Of a stretch of DNA of 64,000 bases, positions 45,037 through 54,076 are shown piece by piece. Where the stretch lies: NCBI RefSeq assembly GCF_000015165.1, contig NC_009485.1, positions 2,768,001 to 2,832,000 on the forward strand, read 5' to 3'. Position numbers and translations under genes: made by a program. Numbering within the stretch: position 1 is the first letter of the stretch; each line of letters starts with the position of its first letter. The stretch comes from Bradyrhizobium sp. BTAi1 (GTDB taxonomy: Bacteria > Pseudomonadota > Alphaproteobacteria > Rhizobiales > Xanthobacteraceae). The notes under the pieces are model-generated. The model saw nothing but the letters and a program-made list of their open reading frames with translations, had not been told where the DNA came from and ran no database searches.

Positions 45037-45908
45037 TGCTCGATCCGATCTCCCGCGTCCGCCGCTTCAACCGCGCCGTCACATCGGAGGTCGGCGCGCT
45101 CGACACCTCCTTCCTGGGCCGCGGACGGCCGCTCGGCGCGGCGCGCGTGCTCAACGCCATCGGCCATGGCCGCAGCGACGTCGCTGAGCTGCGCGATTAT
45201 CTCGCGCTCGATTCCGGCCTGATGAGTCGGCTGCTGCGCAGCCTGGAGGAGGAGGGGCTGGTGACGACCAAGCCGCATCCGGAGGATGCGCGCCGTCGCA
45301 TCGCCAAGCTCACCGCGGCCGGCCGGCGCGAGTTCGAGGCCTATGAGACGCTGTCGAATGCGCAAGCGGAGTCGATGCTGGCGCGCCACAGCCAGCCCGA
45401 GGCGCTGCTGGCCGCGATGGACATGGTCGCCGCCGCGCTCGGCCGCAGCCGCATCAGCATCGACCTGCTCGACCCGCGGTCGGAGCCGGCGCGTTATTGC
45501 CTCGGCGAATATTACGCCGAGCTGTCGCGCCGGTTTGCGCGGGGGTATGACGTGGCGCTGTCGCGCGATCCCGACGCCACCGACATGATAGCGCCGCGGG
45601 GCGCGTTCTTCGTGGCGCTGTCGGACGGGCTGCCGCTCGGCTGCGTCGGGCTGAAGGGCGCCGGCGGCCCGCTCGCCGAGATCAAGCGGCTGTGGGTCGC
45701 GCCCGCCGCGCGCGGCCTCGGCCTTGCCCGCCGCCTGATGGACGCCGCGGAGACCGCCGCGCGCCAGCTTTCGATCACGACGCTGCGGCTCGACACCAAC
45801 AGCGCGCTCGGCGAGGCGATGCAGCTCTATCGCCGCACCGGCTGGACCGAGATCGAGCGCTTCAACGACGATCCGTATCCAGACCTGTTTTTCGAGAAGC
45901 GTCTGTGA
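45036..45908 (+). CDS. MarR-type regulator fused to GNAT acetyltransferase
   Basis: Protein of 290 residues. The first half is a MarR winged helix (LRDYLALDSGLMSRLLRSLEEEGLV; KPHPEDARRRIAKLTAAGRREF), and the second half a GNAT fold (GCVGLKGAGGPLAEIKRLWVAPAARGLGLARRLMDAAE with the acetyl-CoA loop, LDTNSALGEAMQLYRRTGW). Such fusions may sense or acetylate a small amine, but no substrate is known. There is no ribosome site before the ATG; the operator ends on the start codon, suggesting a leaderless message. It is probably autorepressed. Its 3' end overlaps the convergent hydrolase by 47 bases. Confidence 0.88.
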   Translation: MLDPISRVRRFNRAVTSEVGALDTSFLGRGRPLGAARVLNAIGHGRSDVAELRDYLALDSGLMSRLLRSLEEEGLVTTKPHPEDARRRIAKLTAAGRREFEAYETLSNAQAESMLARHSQPEALLAAMDMVAAALGRSRISIDLLDPRSEPARYCLGEYYAELSRRFARGYDVALSRDPDATDMIAPRGAFFVALSDGLPLGCVGLKGAGGPLAEIKRLWVAPAARGLGLARRLMDAAETAARQLSITTLRLDTNSALGEAMQLYRRTGWTEIERFNDDPYPDLFFEKRL

Positions 45909-46629
45909 GCTGCGTTCGGCCGGAGCCCGCATCGAGCTGATGGACCAGCAATAGGATGGCTTGCGCGGTATCGGCTGGACAAAGCGTGGGGTGGAGATGA
46001 GTTCCGCCGAGTCGCGCGACCGGCCAGCCGCGCCGGAGCGCCTCGGCCGTCGCGTGATCATAGATCGGCGAGGCCTGGATGAAACCGGCTGGGACGTGAT
46101 CCCAGCGCGCCAATTCGATCGAGTCGTCGAACCAGTCGATATGCATGACCGGCAGCCCGTCCTCGAACCTGGCGAGAGCAACAGGGTCCTGAGCCAGACG
46201 GTCCAGGCCGATCAGCGCGGCGCGCTGGGGATCGTGCAAGAACCAGCGTGACCAAACCGGAAGCACTCCATCTGCGTCCGCCTGGTTGCGGATGACATCA
46301 TGCAGTGCGGGCCGCACTGGCGATGCGCGGCCTTGCTCCGGCGGGATGTCGCCGTCAACGATGATGAGACCGCCGGCCGGCAGCTTTATCGCGAGATCGG
46401 CGACCAGCGCGCTCGCCGAACTATGGCCGACCAGGATCGGAGCCTTCGTTGGTGTGATGTGGTCCAGCAAGTGCCGAGACCAGGCGCGCCAGGCGGGGGG
46501 CGTCACGCTATACGCGAGCAGATCCGGCACCTGGACCGACCAGCCGGCCTGACGCAGATGGGCGGCTGTAGGCTGCCAACTCGACGCACGCACCATCGGA
46601 CCCGCGATCAGCACGAGCTGTTTGCTCAT
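45862..46629 (-). CDS. Alpha/beta hydrolase
   Basis: Predicted serine hydrolase of 255 residues. The nucleophile elbow is VGHSSASALVADLA (Ser near residue 80), an acid is near DGDIP or in the C-terminal part, and a His is in LGGTHLHPTLCPADTAQ. The ATG at 46629 has a GAGG site; an in-frame TTG lies nine codons upstream. It overlaps the end of the convergent MarR-GNAT gene. It begins 24 bases after the FabA-like gene stop in the same direction. Substrate unknown. Confidence 0.8.
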   Translation of the reverse strand: MSKQLVLIAGPMVRASSWQPTAAHLRQAGWSVQVPDLLAYSVTPPAWRAWSRHLLDHITPTKAPILVGHSSASALVADLAIKLPAGGLIIVDGDIPPEQGRASPVRPALHDVIRNQADADGVLPVWSRWFLHDPQRAALIGLDRLAQDPVALARFEDGLPVMHIDWFDDSIELARWDHVPAGFIQASPIYDHATAEALRRGWPVARLGGTHLHPTLCPADTAQAILLLVHQLDAGSGRTQLTDASRKTGLDTDRR

Positions 46630-46652
46630 GTCGCCTCGGACGGATCGGGGCG

Positions 46653-47183
46653 TCAACCTGCCGCTCCAACCAGCGCGACCTTCATGTCGCGGGCCTCATA
46701 GACGCAGCTGTCATTCGCCAGCACGCGGCCATCGGCGATGCCGAGCACCAGCCGGCCCCGCTTCACCTGGCGCATGTCGACCTCGTAGCGCACGCAGCTG
46801 ACATCGGGCGTGATGGCGCCTCGGAAGCGGACCTCGCCGACGCCGGTGGCGCGGCCCTTGCCGGGGGAGCCCGACCAGCCGAGCCAATAGCCGACCATCT
46901 GCCACATCGCATCGAGGCCGAGGCAGCCCGGCATGACCGGATCGCCGCGAAACAGACAGTCGAAGAACCAGAGCTTGGGCGTGATGTCCAATTCGCCGAC
47001 GACGTGACCCTTGCGGTAGCGACCGCCGTCGAGGCTGAGCGCGGTGATCCGGTCCATCATCAGCATCGGCGGCGCCGGCAGTTGGGCGTTGCCGGGTCCG
47101 AAATAGCCGCCTTCGCTGGATCGGAGCAGGTCTTCCTTGGAATAGGACGGCTGCGGCGTATGGAAATCGTGGGGGTGGGGCAC
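46653..47183 (-). CDS. FabA-like 3-hydroxyacyl-ACP dehydratase with catalytic His replaced by Leu
   Basis: Protein of 176 residues close to FabA in length and sequence (YSKEDLLRSSEGGYFGPGNAQLPAPPMLMMDRI; GDPVMPGCLGLDAMWQMVGYWLGW). In E. coli FabA the active-site His70 lies in FFGCHFIGDPVMPG; here the segment is FFDCLFRGDPVMPG, with a clear CTG Leu codon. The partner Asp in GLDAMWQ is kept. The protein is therefore probably unable to dehydrate or isomerise by the known mechanism. The GTG at 47183 has a GGAG site at 8 bases and gives the family start, although the frame opens further upstream. No fabB is beside it. Confidence 0.87.
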   Translation of the reverse strand: MPHPHDFHTPQPSYSKEDLLRSSEGGYFGPGNAQLPAPPMLMMDRITALSLDGGRYRKGHVVGELDITPKLWFFDCLFRGDPVMPGCLGLDAMWQMVGYWLGWSGSPGKGRATGVGEVRFRGAITPDVSCVRYEVDMRQVKRGRLVLGIADGRVLANDSCVYEARDMKVALVGAAG

Positions 47184-47616
47184 GGCGCTATCTCCGTTCA
47201 GAAGCGTGGTGTCGAAGAGCGGGCCATCATCCGTCTTGCTCCCCGTGACCCGGAACATGGAACGCTGGTGCTCGCCGTTCAAGTGCGCGGTGGCGGCAGC
47301 CGACGCTGATTTCGGGGGGGCACGGACGCAGCCTTCTCAACGGATTCATAAAGCTGCGATGAATATGAAATGAGCGGCTGAAAGTGCTGGCGCCGCCATC
47401 TTCATCTTCGCCATGCAGCGGGAGGACCGTCCGGGATGACCGAGGATGAACGGCCAAAGGCGGGTCTGAAGATACAAACCTATCGGGCGCCATCCCCCGC
47501 GCGCGACGGATCTCCGCCGCCCGCGCGTCGACAGATGCGCAGTCGTGAGGAGCTCGCGCCGCTGACTGAGCAGATTGCGACGCGTGCCGATCTCATGGAC
47601 GAGGCTTCGGGACACG

Positions 47617-47772
47617 ATGGGATGCGAGGACGAGGATCGTGCGGGCCAGATGATCGCGGAGATGACGGCTTATGCCCAAAGCCTCGACGCCACGGTGACC
47701 CATGTCGAGGGACCGCGGTTGACGCTTATGCAGCCTCTCGCCGGCGAGCAGTGCGACAATGATTCGCGCTGA
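47617..47772 (+). CDS. Possible small ORF, unknown
   Basis: An open frame of 51 codons (MGCEDEDRAGQMIAEMTAY...) with acidic start and codon use that looks coding-like from GQMIAEM onward. No ribosome site is obvious, and no family is recognised. It is the only candidate gene in the 840-base stretch 47184-48025, where otherwise only fragmentary, low-quality frames appear. Confidence 0.25.
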   Translation: MGCEDEDRAGQMIAEMTAYAQSLDATVTHVEGPRLTLMQPLAGEQCDNDSR

Positions 47773-48025
47773 CCGGAACCGCCGGATGATGCAGGCCGTC
47801 CATGCTCTCGATGTTTCCACCGGGCGCGAACATTTTCGACTTCGATGCGTTCTGTCATGCTTCTGCCACGGTCCGGCTTGGCGGGCGCCTCAATGGAATG
47901 CGCCGGAGCGGGATCTGCGGAGCGATCTCCGCCTTACTTCACCCCAAGACGTGGTCGAGCGTATAAATCTTGCCGCGCCGATCGAAGACGGCGCGGGCCG
48001 AAACAGCAGCATATCGGGACAGAGC

Positions 48026-49573
48026 ATGGTGACACGATCCTCGGCAGCTCAGACCACCGCAGCAAGACGCGTTCCGGGATCGGTGTTGAGCGTTGTGGCA
48101 ACCCTGGCCGCGCTGGCGCTGTCTGTTCCGGCCGCGACCGCGCGGCAGGCGCGGCCTGCGCCGGTGACCGAGGCGACGGCGCCGCGGGCGCATGGCGAGC
48201 CGATCATGGCGATCGTGTCGATCAAGGCCCAGAAAGTGACGTTCTACGACGCGGAGGGCTGGATCTGGCGCGCGCCGGTCTCGACCGGCGTGACCGGACG
48301 TGAAACGCCCGCCGGCGTGTTCGCCATCATCGAGAAGGACAAGGACCACCATTCGACGCTGTATGACGATGCCTGGATGCCGAACATGCAGCGCATCACG
48401 TGGAACGGTGTCGCGCTGCATGGCGGGCCGCTGCCCGGTTATGCCGCCTCGCATGGCTGTGTGCGGATGCCCTATGGCTTCGCGGAGAAGCTGTTCGACC
48501 GGACCTGGATCGGCATGCGGGTGATCATCGCGCCGGGCGACGTGGCGCCGGTCGAGTTCTCCCATCCGGCCTTGTTCGTGCCGCAGGCCGCGGCGCTCGC
48601 CGCCGTGCCATCGCGCGCTGCGACACTCGGCCGCGAAGCAGAGGACGCGGCCAGGAGCGCCGACGAGACCAAGACGGCGGCCACCGCCGCCGAGCGGGAC
48701 GCCAAATCGCTGAAGGCGTCGCTGCGCAAATTGGAGCAGGCCAAGGCCCGCACCGAGGCTGACCTCAAGATGATCGACCGCAAGCTGGCTGCTGCCAAGA
48801 CCGAGGAGGCCAAGGCCCAGCTCGCGGAGGCCAGGCAGAAGCTAGCGACGCAGGCCAGCGACGCCGCGACGCAGCTCGACGCCGCCAAGGCGGACGCGGC
48901 GGCCAAGCTCGCCGCCGTCGCGAGCACGAAGGAGGCGGCCAAGGTCGCCGCCGCGCGGAAGGCCGACGCCACCAAGGCGGCGACCGATGCGCAACTCGCG
49001 ACCGAGCCGGTGTCGGTCTATATCAGCCGCTCCACGCAGATGGTCTATGTCAGGCGCAACACGCACAAGCCGGCGCGCGACGGTGGCGGGGAGGTGTTCG
49101 ACACCTCGATCGAGGCGCCGGTGGAGATCCGCGATCCGGAACGGCCGATCGGCACGCACATCTTCACGGCGGTGGCGCAGGGCAATGCGGGCCTGCGCTG
49201 GACGGCGGTGACGATCGACGATGGCGACGACGCCAAGGACGCGCTCGACCGGATCACCATTCCGAAAGAGGTCCTGGACCGAATCGCGCCGACGGCGGTG
49301 CCGCGCTCGTCGATCATCGTCTCTGACGAGCCTTTGTCGAGCGAAACCAACTATCGGACCGAGTTCGTTGCCGTCTTGAGCAATCAGCCGCAGGGCGGCT
49401 TCGTCACGCGCAAGCCGACCACCAATGTCGATGTCGTTGCGAGCGGCGATGAATATGACGACGGTTTCGGCAATGTCTTCCAGCGCAGCTGGGACGGCCA
49501 GCCTATCACGCAGCCGCGCCGGCGTGGACCGCCTCCGACCTATTTCCGGCCGGTGCAGCCAGGCTGGTGGTAA
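48026..49573 (+). CDS. L,D-transpeptidase with C-terminal second domain
   Basis: Exported protein of 515 residues. After an N-terminal hydrophobic segment (VLSVVATLAALALSVPAATA) comes a YkuD domain with the catalytic motif HGGPLPGYAASHGCVRMP (Cys near residue 150). Residues about 200-325 form a long Ala/Lys/Glu-rich coiled coil (EAEDAARSADETKTAATAAERD...). The C-terminal part (VSVYISRSTQMVYVRRN; PIGTHIFTAVAQG) resembles a degenerate second YkuD-like fold without the Cys. It likely crosslinks peptidoglycan or attaches proteins to it. The start is set by the signal segment; the ribosome site is weak. Confidence 0.88.
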   Translation: MVTRSSAAQTTAARRVPGSVLSVVATLAALALSVPAATARQARPAPVTEATAPRAHGEPIMAIVSIKAQKVTFYDAEGWIWRAPVSTGVTGRETPAGVFAIIEKDKDHHSTLYDDAWMPNMQRITWNGVALHGGPLPGYAASHGCVRMPYGFAEKLFDRTWIGMRVIIAPGDVAPVEFSHPALFVPQAAALAAVPSRAATLGREAEDAARSADETKTAATAAERDAKSLKASLRKLEQAKARTEADLKMIDRKLAAAKTEEAKAQLAEARQKLATQASDAATQLDAAKADAAAKLAAVASTKEAAKVAAARKADATKAATDAQLATEPVSVYISRSTQMVYVRRNTHKPARDGGGEVFDTSIEAPVEIRDPERPIGTHIFTAVAQGNAGLRWTAVTIDDGDDAKDALDRITIPKEVLDRIAPTAVPRSSIIVSDEPLSSETNYRTEFVAVLSNQPQGGFVTRKPTTNVDVVASGDEYDDGFGNVFQRSWDGQPITQPRRRGPPPTYFRPVQPGWW

Positions 49574-49640
49574 CCCGCCTGGTGCTCACCGCGGCGCAAG
49601 ACGCGGACAGGTTCGCTGCTCTTCGATAGCAGAAAGGGAC

Positions 49641-49678
49641 AGATCATGATGCGGCCGCGGGGCGGCGCATCATGATCT
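49641..49678. terminator. Bidirectional hairpin
   Basis: Arms AGATCATGATGCG and CGCATCATGATCT are perfect over 13 bp with a 12-base GC-rich loop. It lies between the convergent transpeptidase and coiled-coil genes and can end both transcripts. Confidence 0.6.
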
Positions 49679-49744
49679 TGTCTGCTCGTTCACGCACGAT
49701 CGTCTCGAAAGACCGATGTCCGGTCTGCGGATCGTGCGTCGGGA

Positions 49745-50422
49745 TCAGTTGCGGCTGGCAGGTGCCGCGGCCGGCCACTGGGCGAGAAGCGGCTGCATCG
49801 GCTGCGGCTCGGTCTCGGGCGCGCGCGCAATCCGCTTGACGCGATGCTTGTGGACGCGGCCGATCGAGCCGGTTACCTCGCGCAGGGTCTCGATGCGCGC
49901 GACCTGCTGACGAATTTGACCGGTGCTCGTGCGGAGCTGTTCGATGCCGATTTCGCTGTTGGCGGCGGCGGCGCGCAGTCCGCTCAGCTCGGTCGACGCG
50001 TCCTCTTGCGCGGTGCGCAGCCGAATGGTCTGGCGCTTCAGCAAGGCAATGTCGGATTCGATCTTGTCGGCCGTGTCGCGGCGGATCGCCTCGGTCACGT
50101 CAGCCGCCGTGCGCAAGCTCGCAAGGCCCGTTTCGGCACTGGTCAGGGTCGCGCGCAGCTGGACGATCTCTCCGGAGGTGTCGTTCTGCCGTTCGCGCAA
50201 CTGCGCCGTCTCGGCTTTCAGCTGGGTGAGCTCGGAGCTCAGCGCCGCGACACGGGTCTCCAGCGAGGGCGATCCGTCCATCGCGAAGGACAAGCTCTTG
50301 GCTCCGCCGGTGCTCCACCATATCGCACCGGCGCTGGTGGCGAGGGCCAGGCTCATGACGATTCGTAGAGAGGCAGCGCCGCGGCTCGGCGGAACGTCCG
50401 ATGTCTTGATGGGCTTGCGCAT
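49745..50422 (-). CDS. Hypothetical protein with transmembrane helix and coiled coil
   Basis: Protein of 225 residues. A single hydrophobic segment (LRIVMSLALATSAGAIWW, about 19-36) anchors it in the membrane. Residues about 55-185 are heptad-rich coiled coil (LETRVAALSSELTQLKAETAQLRERQ...), and the tail is basic then Pro/Ala-rich. GGAG lies 8 bases before the ATG. It faces the L,D-transpeptidase gene across a hairpin. The family is not recognised. Such a shape fits a periplasmic or cytoplasmic spacer protein. Confidence 0.75.
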   Translation of the reverse strand: MRKPIKTSDVPPSRGAASLRIVMSLALATSAGAIWWSTGGAKSLSFAMDGSPSLETRVAALSSELTQLKAETAQLRERQNDTSGEIVQLRATLTSAETGLASLRTAADVTEAIRRDTADKIESDIALLKRQTIRLRTAQEDASTELSGLRAAAANSEIGIEQLRTSTGQIRQQVARIETLREVTGSIGRVHKHRVKRIARAPETEPQPMQPLLAQWPAAAPASRN

Positions 50423-50509
50423 GGGCAGGTCTCCGGGATTTGATTGAGACCATTATGCTCATAGCAAGGTTGCCAATGTTCTAAGTCCGCGCGGCCTGTG
50501 AAACTTTTC

Positions 50510-50521
50510 ATCTACGTAGAT
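50510..50521. promoter_or_regulatory. Perfect 12-bp palindrome in divergent gap
   Basis: ATCTACGTAGAT lies in the 286-base gap between the divergent coiled-coil and thioesterase genes. No other copy was seen in the window. It could be an operator, but nothing else supports it. Confidence 0.25.
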
Positions 50522-50708
50522 TACCGGGGCGCGGCAATCAGCATCACAAGATCCTGTCAGGGACGGTCAATGACACGACGAATATCAGCGCAACCTTCTG
50601 CGGTGCGGCCGAGCTGACTGCCGCGCCCGCTACGCGATGGACGCTCGTCGTCCGTCGGTATCGGAAAACACTTCGCCCTGTCGGCGGATCATGCTCTAAA
50701 CTCGCGCC

Positions 50709-51614
50709 ATGACCAACACGCAGCCGCCCACCGCACCACCCTCCTTCGACGCACTCGCCGAGGCAATCAGGCATCGTCGCTCGGTCTACGGCCATCTCAG
50801 CGGGCTCAGGATGGATCGCTACGCCCCCGGTGAGGTCTGGTCGACGTTGCCCTATCGGCCGGTGTTCGTCGGCGACAGCGACACCGGCGTGATCCATGGC
50901 GGCGTCGTCACCGCGATGCTCGATGAAAGCTGTGGCATGGCGGTGCAGCTTGCGCTCGACGGCACGCGGGCTATTGCGACCCTCGATCTGCGCATCGACT
51001 ATCAGAAGCCGGCGACGCCCGGCCTCGACATCAAGGCGCATGCGGTGTGCTTCCGCGTCACGCGCTCGATCGCCTTCGTGCGTGCGACGGCCTATCAGGA
51101 GCAGGAGAGCGAGCCTGTCGCGACCGCGACCGCCTGCTTCATGGTCGACGCCAACCGCACCAACATGCTCGTCGACCGGCCGGTCTTCGCCGGTGAACCG
51201 GCGCCGCTCGAAGCTCCCGAGGATGGCGGCGGACTGTTTGCGTCCAGCCCGTTCGCGCGCTGTCTCGGGATCCGCGCCGGGGAGGGCGACACGCTGGTGA
51301 TGCCGTTCTCGCAGCGGATTATCGGCAATCCGGTGCTGCCCGCAATCCATGGCGGCATGACCGGCGCATTCCTGGAAACCACGGCGATCATCACGGTCAT
51401 GCGCGAGCTCGGTGTGTCCGCGCCGCCGAAGCCGATCGGTCTGACCATCAACTATCTCAGGTCGGGCCGCGCGCTCGACAGCATGGCCTCCGCCTCGATC
51501 GTCAAGCAGGGCCGCCGCGTCGTCGCCTTCGAGGCCCGCGCCTGGCAGGACGACGCAACCAAGCCGATCGCCACCGCCTTCGGCCATTTCATGCTGCGGC
51601 AGGAGCAGGACTGA
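50709..51614 (+). CDS. Double-hotdog PaaI family thioesterase
   Basis: Predicted acyl-CoA thioesterase of 301 residues made of two hotdog units. The first has GVIHGGVVTAMLDESCGMAVQLAL (near residue 60) followed by ATLDLRIDYQKPATPG. The second has LPAIHGGMTGAFLETTAIITVM followed by LTINYLRSGRALDS. The HGG motifs carry the usual catalytic helix start. Fused repeats of this kind appear in aromatic- and fatty-acyl-CoA metabolism. The context gives no substrate. Confidence 0.87.
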   Translation: MTNTQPPTAPPSFDALAEAIRHRRSVYGHLSGLRMDRYAPGEVWSTLPYRPVFVGDSDTGVIHGGVVTAMLDESCGMAVQLALDGTRAIATLDLRIDYQKPATPGLDIKAHAVCFRVTRSIAFVRATAYQEQESEPVATATACFMVDANRTNMLVDRPVFAGEPAPLEAPEDGGGLFASSPFARCLGIRAGEGDTLVMPFSQRIIGNPVLPAIHGGMTGAFLETTAIITVMRELGVSAPPKPIGLTINYLRSGRALDSMASASIVKQGRRVVAFEARAWQDDATKPIATAFGHFMLRQEQD

Positions 51615-51650
51615 CGGAGCAGGGTCCTGCATCAGCGATCGGATCGCCGC

Positions 51651-53183
51651 TCAACCCGCCACGAACATCGGGAACGTCACCCCGAGCGCCCATGCCAGGA
51701 TCAGGCCGAGGCCGATGCCTTCGGCCAAGGGCGACCCTGTCCTGCGGCCGACGCAGCCGCCGATCACCCCGAACACGATGAAGAACAGCACGATCACGGG
51801 GATGATGATCAGCAGGAAGAACAGCCGCCGGACATCGAGCGCCACCGCGCCGCCGAGCGAGGCGAGGAATGCGGCGCGGATCCAGAGCGTGCGCCACAGC
51901 GCGGCGTGGCCGCCCTGATTGGCGATACTGTCGGCCAGCATATAGGGCACGGCGCCCACCGCGATCGCCGCGATGATCGGCAGGCGGGCCGCGATCGGCA
52001 TGAAGGAGGCGACATAGCGGTCGAGCGCGGTGCCGAATCCGACGATGCCATAGGCAGCCAGCGTCAGCGCCCCGAGCCAGGCGATGCGGCCGAACCGAAC
52101 GCCTTGCAGCCGAAGCAGCGCCAGCGACAGCGCGCCATAGACGAGCAGATGCGCGGCCAGATAGTCCGCGACCAGCACCGGCAAAAACCGGGTGTCGACA
52201 AATCTCAGCGCGATCGGCGTCACGACCGCGGGCACCAGGGTGGCGATGGCGAGGCTGCGCAGCGGAACCACAAGCGGAGCCGCATCGCCCTTCGGCAGCA
52301 GCGCGGCCAAGGGCCAGGCCAGCAGCACGAGGCCGGTGAGCAGCAGCGCGATCGAGCCGCCGGTCGCGGTCACCGGACCGCTGCTGGTGCGGCCGAACAC
52401 CCGGTCGAGCCAGTCGCGCGCCTCGTGAAGAGCGGCCGAGGAATAGAGCACGCTGACATGCTCGACGCCCGGCGCCACGACGGCCCGGCGCCCGCCTGCA
52501 CCCGCGGGATCGCCGACCGTGTCGCCCTCCTGCGCGTCGGGATCGGCGAGCTTGAGATTGCGCAGGCCGTCCTGGCGCAGCGAAGCCTCCCATTCGCCGG
52601 CGATGATCAGTAAATTGCGCGGCGCGCTCGCCGTGACGGCTTCGGAAAACATCGAGATCGCGACCGTCGCGCCGATCCGGGGATCGGCGCTGGCCTGGCG
52701 CACGATGATGTCGGAGGCCATCGAATGGCCGAGCAGCGCCACCCGGCCATCGGCACCTGGCAACGACAAGGCGACGTCGGTGACGCGGCCGATCTCGCTC
52801 ATCAGCTTGCTGGTCGTGCCGTCGACGCGCGTGACGTCACCGGACATCGGCGTGGGATTGCGGCCGTGGCCCTCGAAATCGAATGCGACGGCAACATAAC
52901 CTGCATGCGCCAAAGTCAGCGCATAGGCCTCCATGAATTGGCGTGAGCCGGCGAAGCCGTGGGCGATGACCACCACCGGCGAGGCCGCGGCGCCGTCGCG
53001 CCGATACACGGTGAGGGGCGTCGTCCCGGCCTGCAGCCGGGTGATCGTCAGACCGGCGCGTGCAGCTTCGAGCTGCCAGATCCCGGCGAGACAGAGCGCG
53101 AGGCCGGCGAGCGCCGCGATCAGCAAGGCTGCACCGCGCATACCTATGCCATTTCGCCGTTTCGGCGCGATCCCGCGTGCCAT
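51651..53183 (-). CDS. Alpha/beta hydrolase fused to a polytopic membrane domain
   Basis: Protein of 510 residues. After one N-terminal helix comes a hydrolase fold (PVVVIAHGFAGSRQFMEAYA; AFDFEGHGRN; nucleophile elbow VALLGHSMASDIIV; His in APGVEHVSVL) to about residue 265. The second half has about seven hydrophobic helices (IALLLTGLVLLAWPLAALL through LFFLLIIIPVIVLFFIVFGVIGG). The ATG has a GGAG site at 6 bases. The hydrolase domain should face the periplasm next to its membrane tail. No specific function is recognised; a lipid or membrane-delivered ester is a reasonable guess. Confidence 0.83.
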   Translation of the reverse strand: MARGIAPKRRNGIGMRGAALLIAALAGLALCLAGIWQLEAARAGLTITRLQAGTTPLTVYRRDGAAASPVVVIAHGFAGSRQFMEAYALTLAHAGYVAVAFDFEGHGRNPTPMSGDVTRVDGTTSKLMSEIGRVTDVALSLPGADGRVALLGHSMASDIIVRQASADPRIGATVAISMFSEAVTASAPRNLLIIAGEWEASLRQDGLRNLKLADPDAQEGDTVGDPAGAGGRRAVVAPGVEHVSVLYSSAALHEARDWLDRVFGRTSSGPVTATGGSIALLLTGLVLLAWPLAALLPKGDAAPLVVPLRSLAIATLVPAVVTPIALRFVDTRFLPVLVADYLAAHLLVYGALSLALLRLQGVRFGRIAWLGALTLAAYGIVGFGTALDRYVASFMPIAARLPIIAAIAVGAVPYMLADSIANQGGHAALWRTLWIRAAFLASLGGAVALDVRRLFFLLIIIPVIVLFFIVFGVIGGCVGRRTGSPLAEGIGLGLILAWALGVTFPMFVAG

Positions 53184-53356
53184 GACTTGCTCCGTCTTCC
53201 ATCAAGTCTAGCGCAGGGTTATGCGGCGTGACAGCGCCTGGCGGACGCCAGCGTTCCAGGTCGCCGCAGCGCATTCGAACGAAACCCGACCCGCTTCGTT
53301 GACAACGCCGCGGGAGCGATATTCGGTGGCTCCCATCCGCGACGACAGGAGGATGC

Positions 53357-54076
53357 ATGAAACCGGACGTCATCTGCCTGATGGCCTCGAGCGTCGATGG
53401 CCGGACTTTGCCGAGCCGCTGGCGACCAAAGGGCTCGGGTGATCTGTTCGAGCAGGTCCATGAGCAACTCGGCGGCGATGCCTGGCTGATCGGCCGCGTC
53501 ACCGGCCAGGAATTCGCCAAGGGCGCTGCCTATCCGGCAATGACGTCGGAGCGCTTTCCGCGCGAGAATTGGATCGTCCGGCGCGACGCCCGGGCCTATG
53601 GCGTCGTGCTCGATGCGCAAGGCAAGATCTGCTGGGGACGCGCCGACATCGGCGGTGATCCGATCGTGGTCGTGCTCACCGAGGCGGTGTCGGATGCGCA
53701 TCTTGCGGGCCTACGCAGCGAGGGCGTGTCGTACATCTTCGCCGGCCGGTCGCAGCTCGACCTTGCGGTGGTGCTCGACGTTCTCGCGCGCGAGCTCGGT
53801 GTGAAGCGGTTGCTGCTCGAAGGCGGCGGTGGCGCCAATGGCGCGTTCCTGCGCGCCGGGCTCGTCGACGAGTTCAACCTCGTTCTGTGTCCGGCCATCG
53901 ACGGCGCCAAGGGCGCGCCCAGCGTGTTCGACTCGCCCGAGAGCGAGTCGGATCAGCGCGCGCCGATCACGTCCATGACGTTGGAGAGCAGCACGGCCCT
54001 TGCGGGCGGCGCGCTGTGGCTGCGCTACAAGATCACCAACGGCCCGTCCGCGCCGGCTCAGGCCAGCCATGGCTGA
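53357..54076 (+). CDS. RibD/dihydrofolate-reductase-like family protein
   Basis: Protein of 239 residues with the RibD C-terminal reductase fold. Signatures are VICLMASSVDGRTLPSRW at the N terminus, AWLIGRVTGQEF, and the NADPH-binding KRLLLEGGGGANGAFLRAGLVDEFNLVLCP. The family reduces pyrimidine or pterin-like rings. It is not in a riboflavin cluster, so its substrate is open. AGGAGG precedes the ATG, and the stop overlaps the next gene by 8 bases. Confidence 0.88.
   Translation: MKPDVICLMASSVDGRTLPSRWRPKGSGDLFEQVHEQLGGDAWLIGRVTGQEFAKGAAYPAMTSERFPRENWIVRRDARAYGVVLDAQGKICWGRADIGGDPIVVVLTEAVSDAHLAGLRSEGVSYIFAGRSQLDLAVVLDVLARELGVKRLLLEGGGGANGAFLRAGLVDEFNLVLCPAIDGAKGAPSVFDSPESESDQRAPITSMTLESSTALAGGALWLRYKITNGPSAPAQASHG

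Noticed and set aside
47227..47615. Short minus-strand frames upstream of the FabA-like gene
   Set aside because: No consistent codon pattern, no ribosome site, and they overlap each other in different frames.
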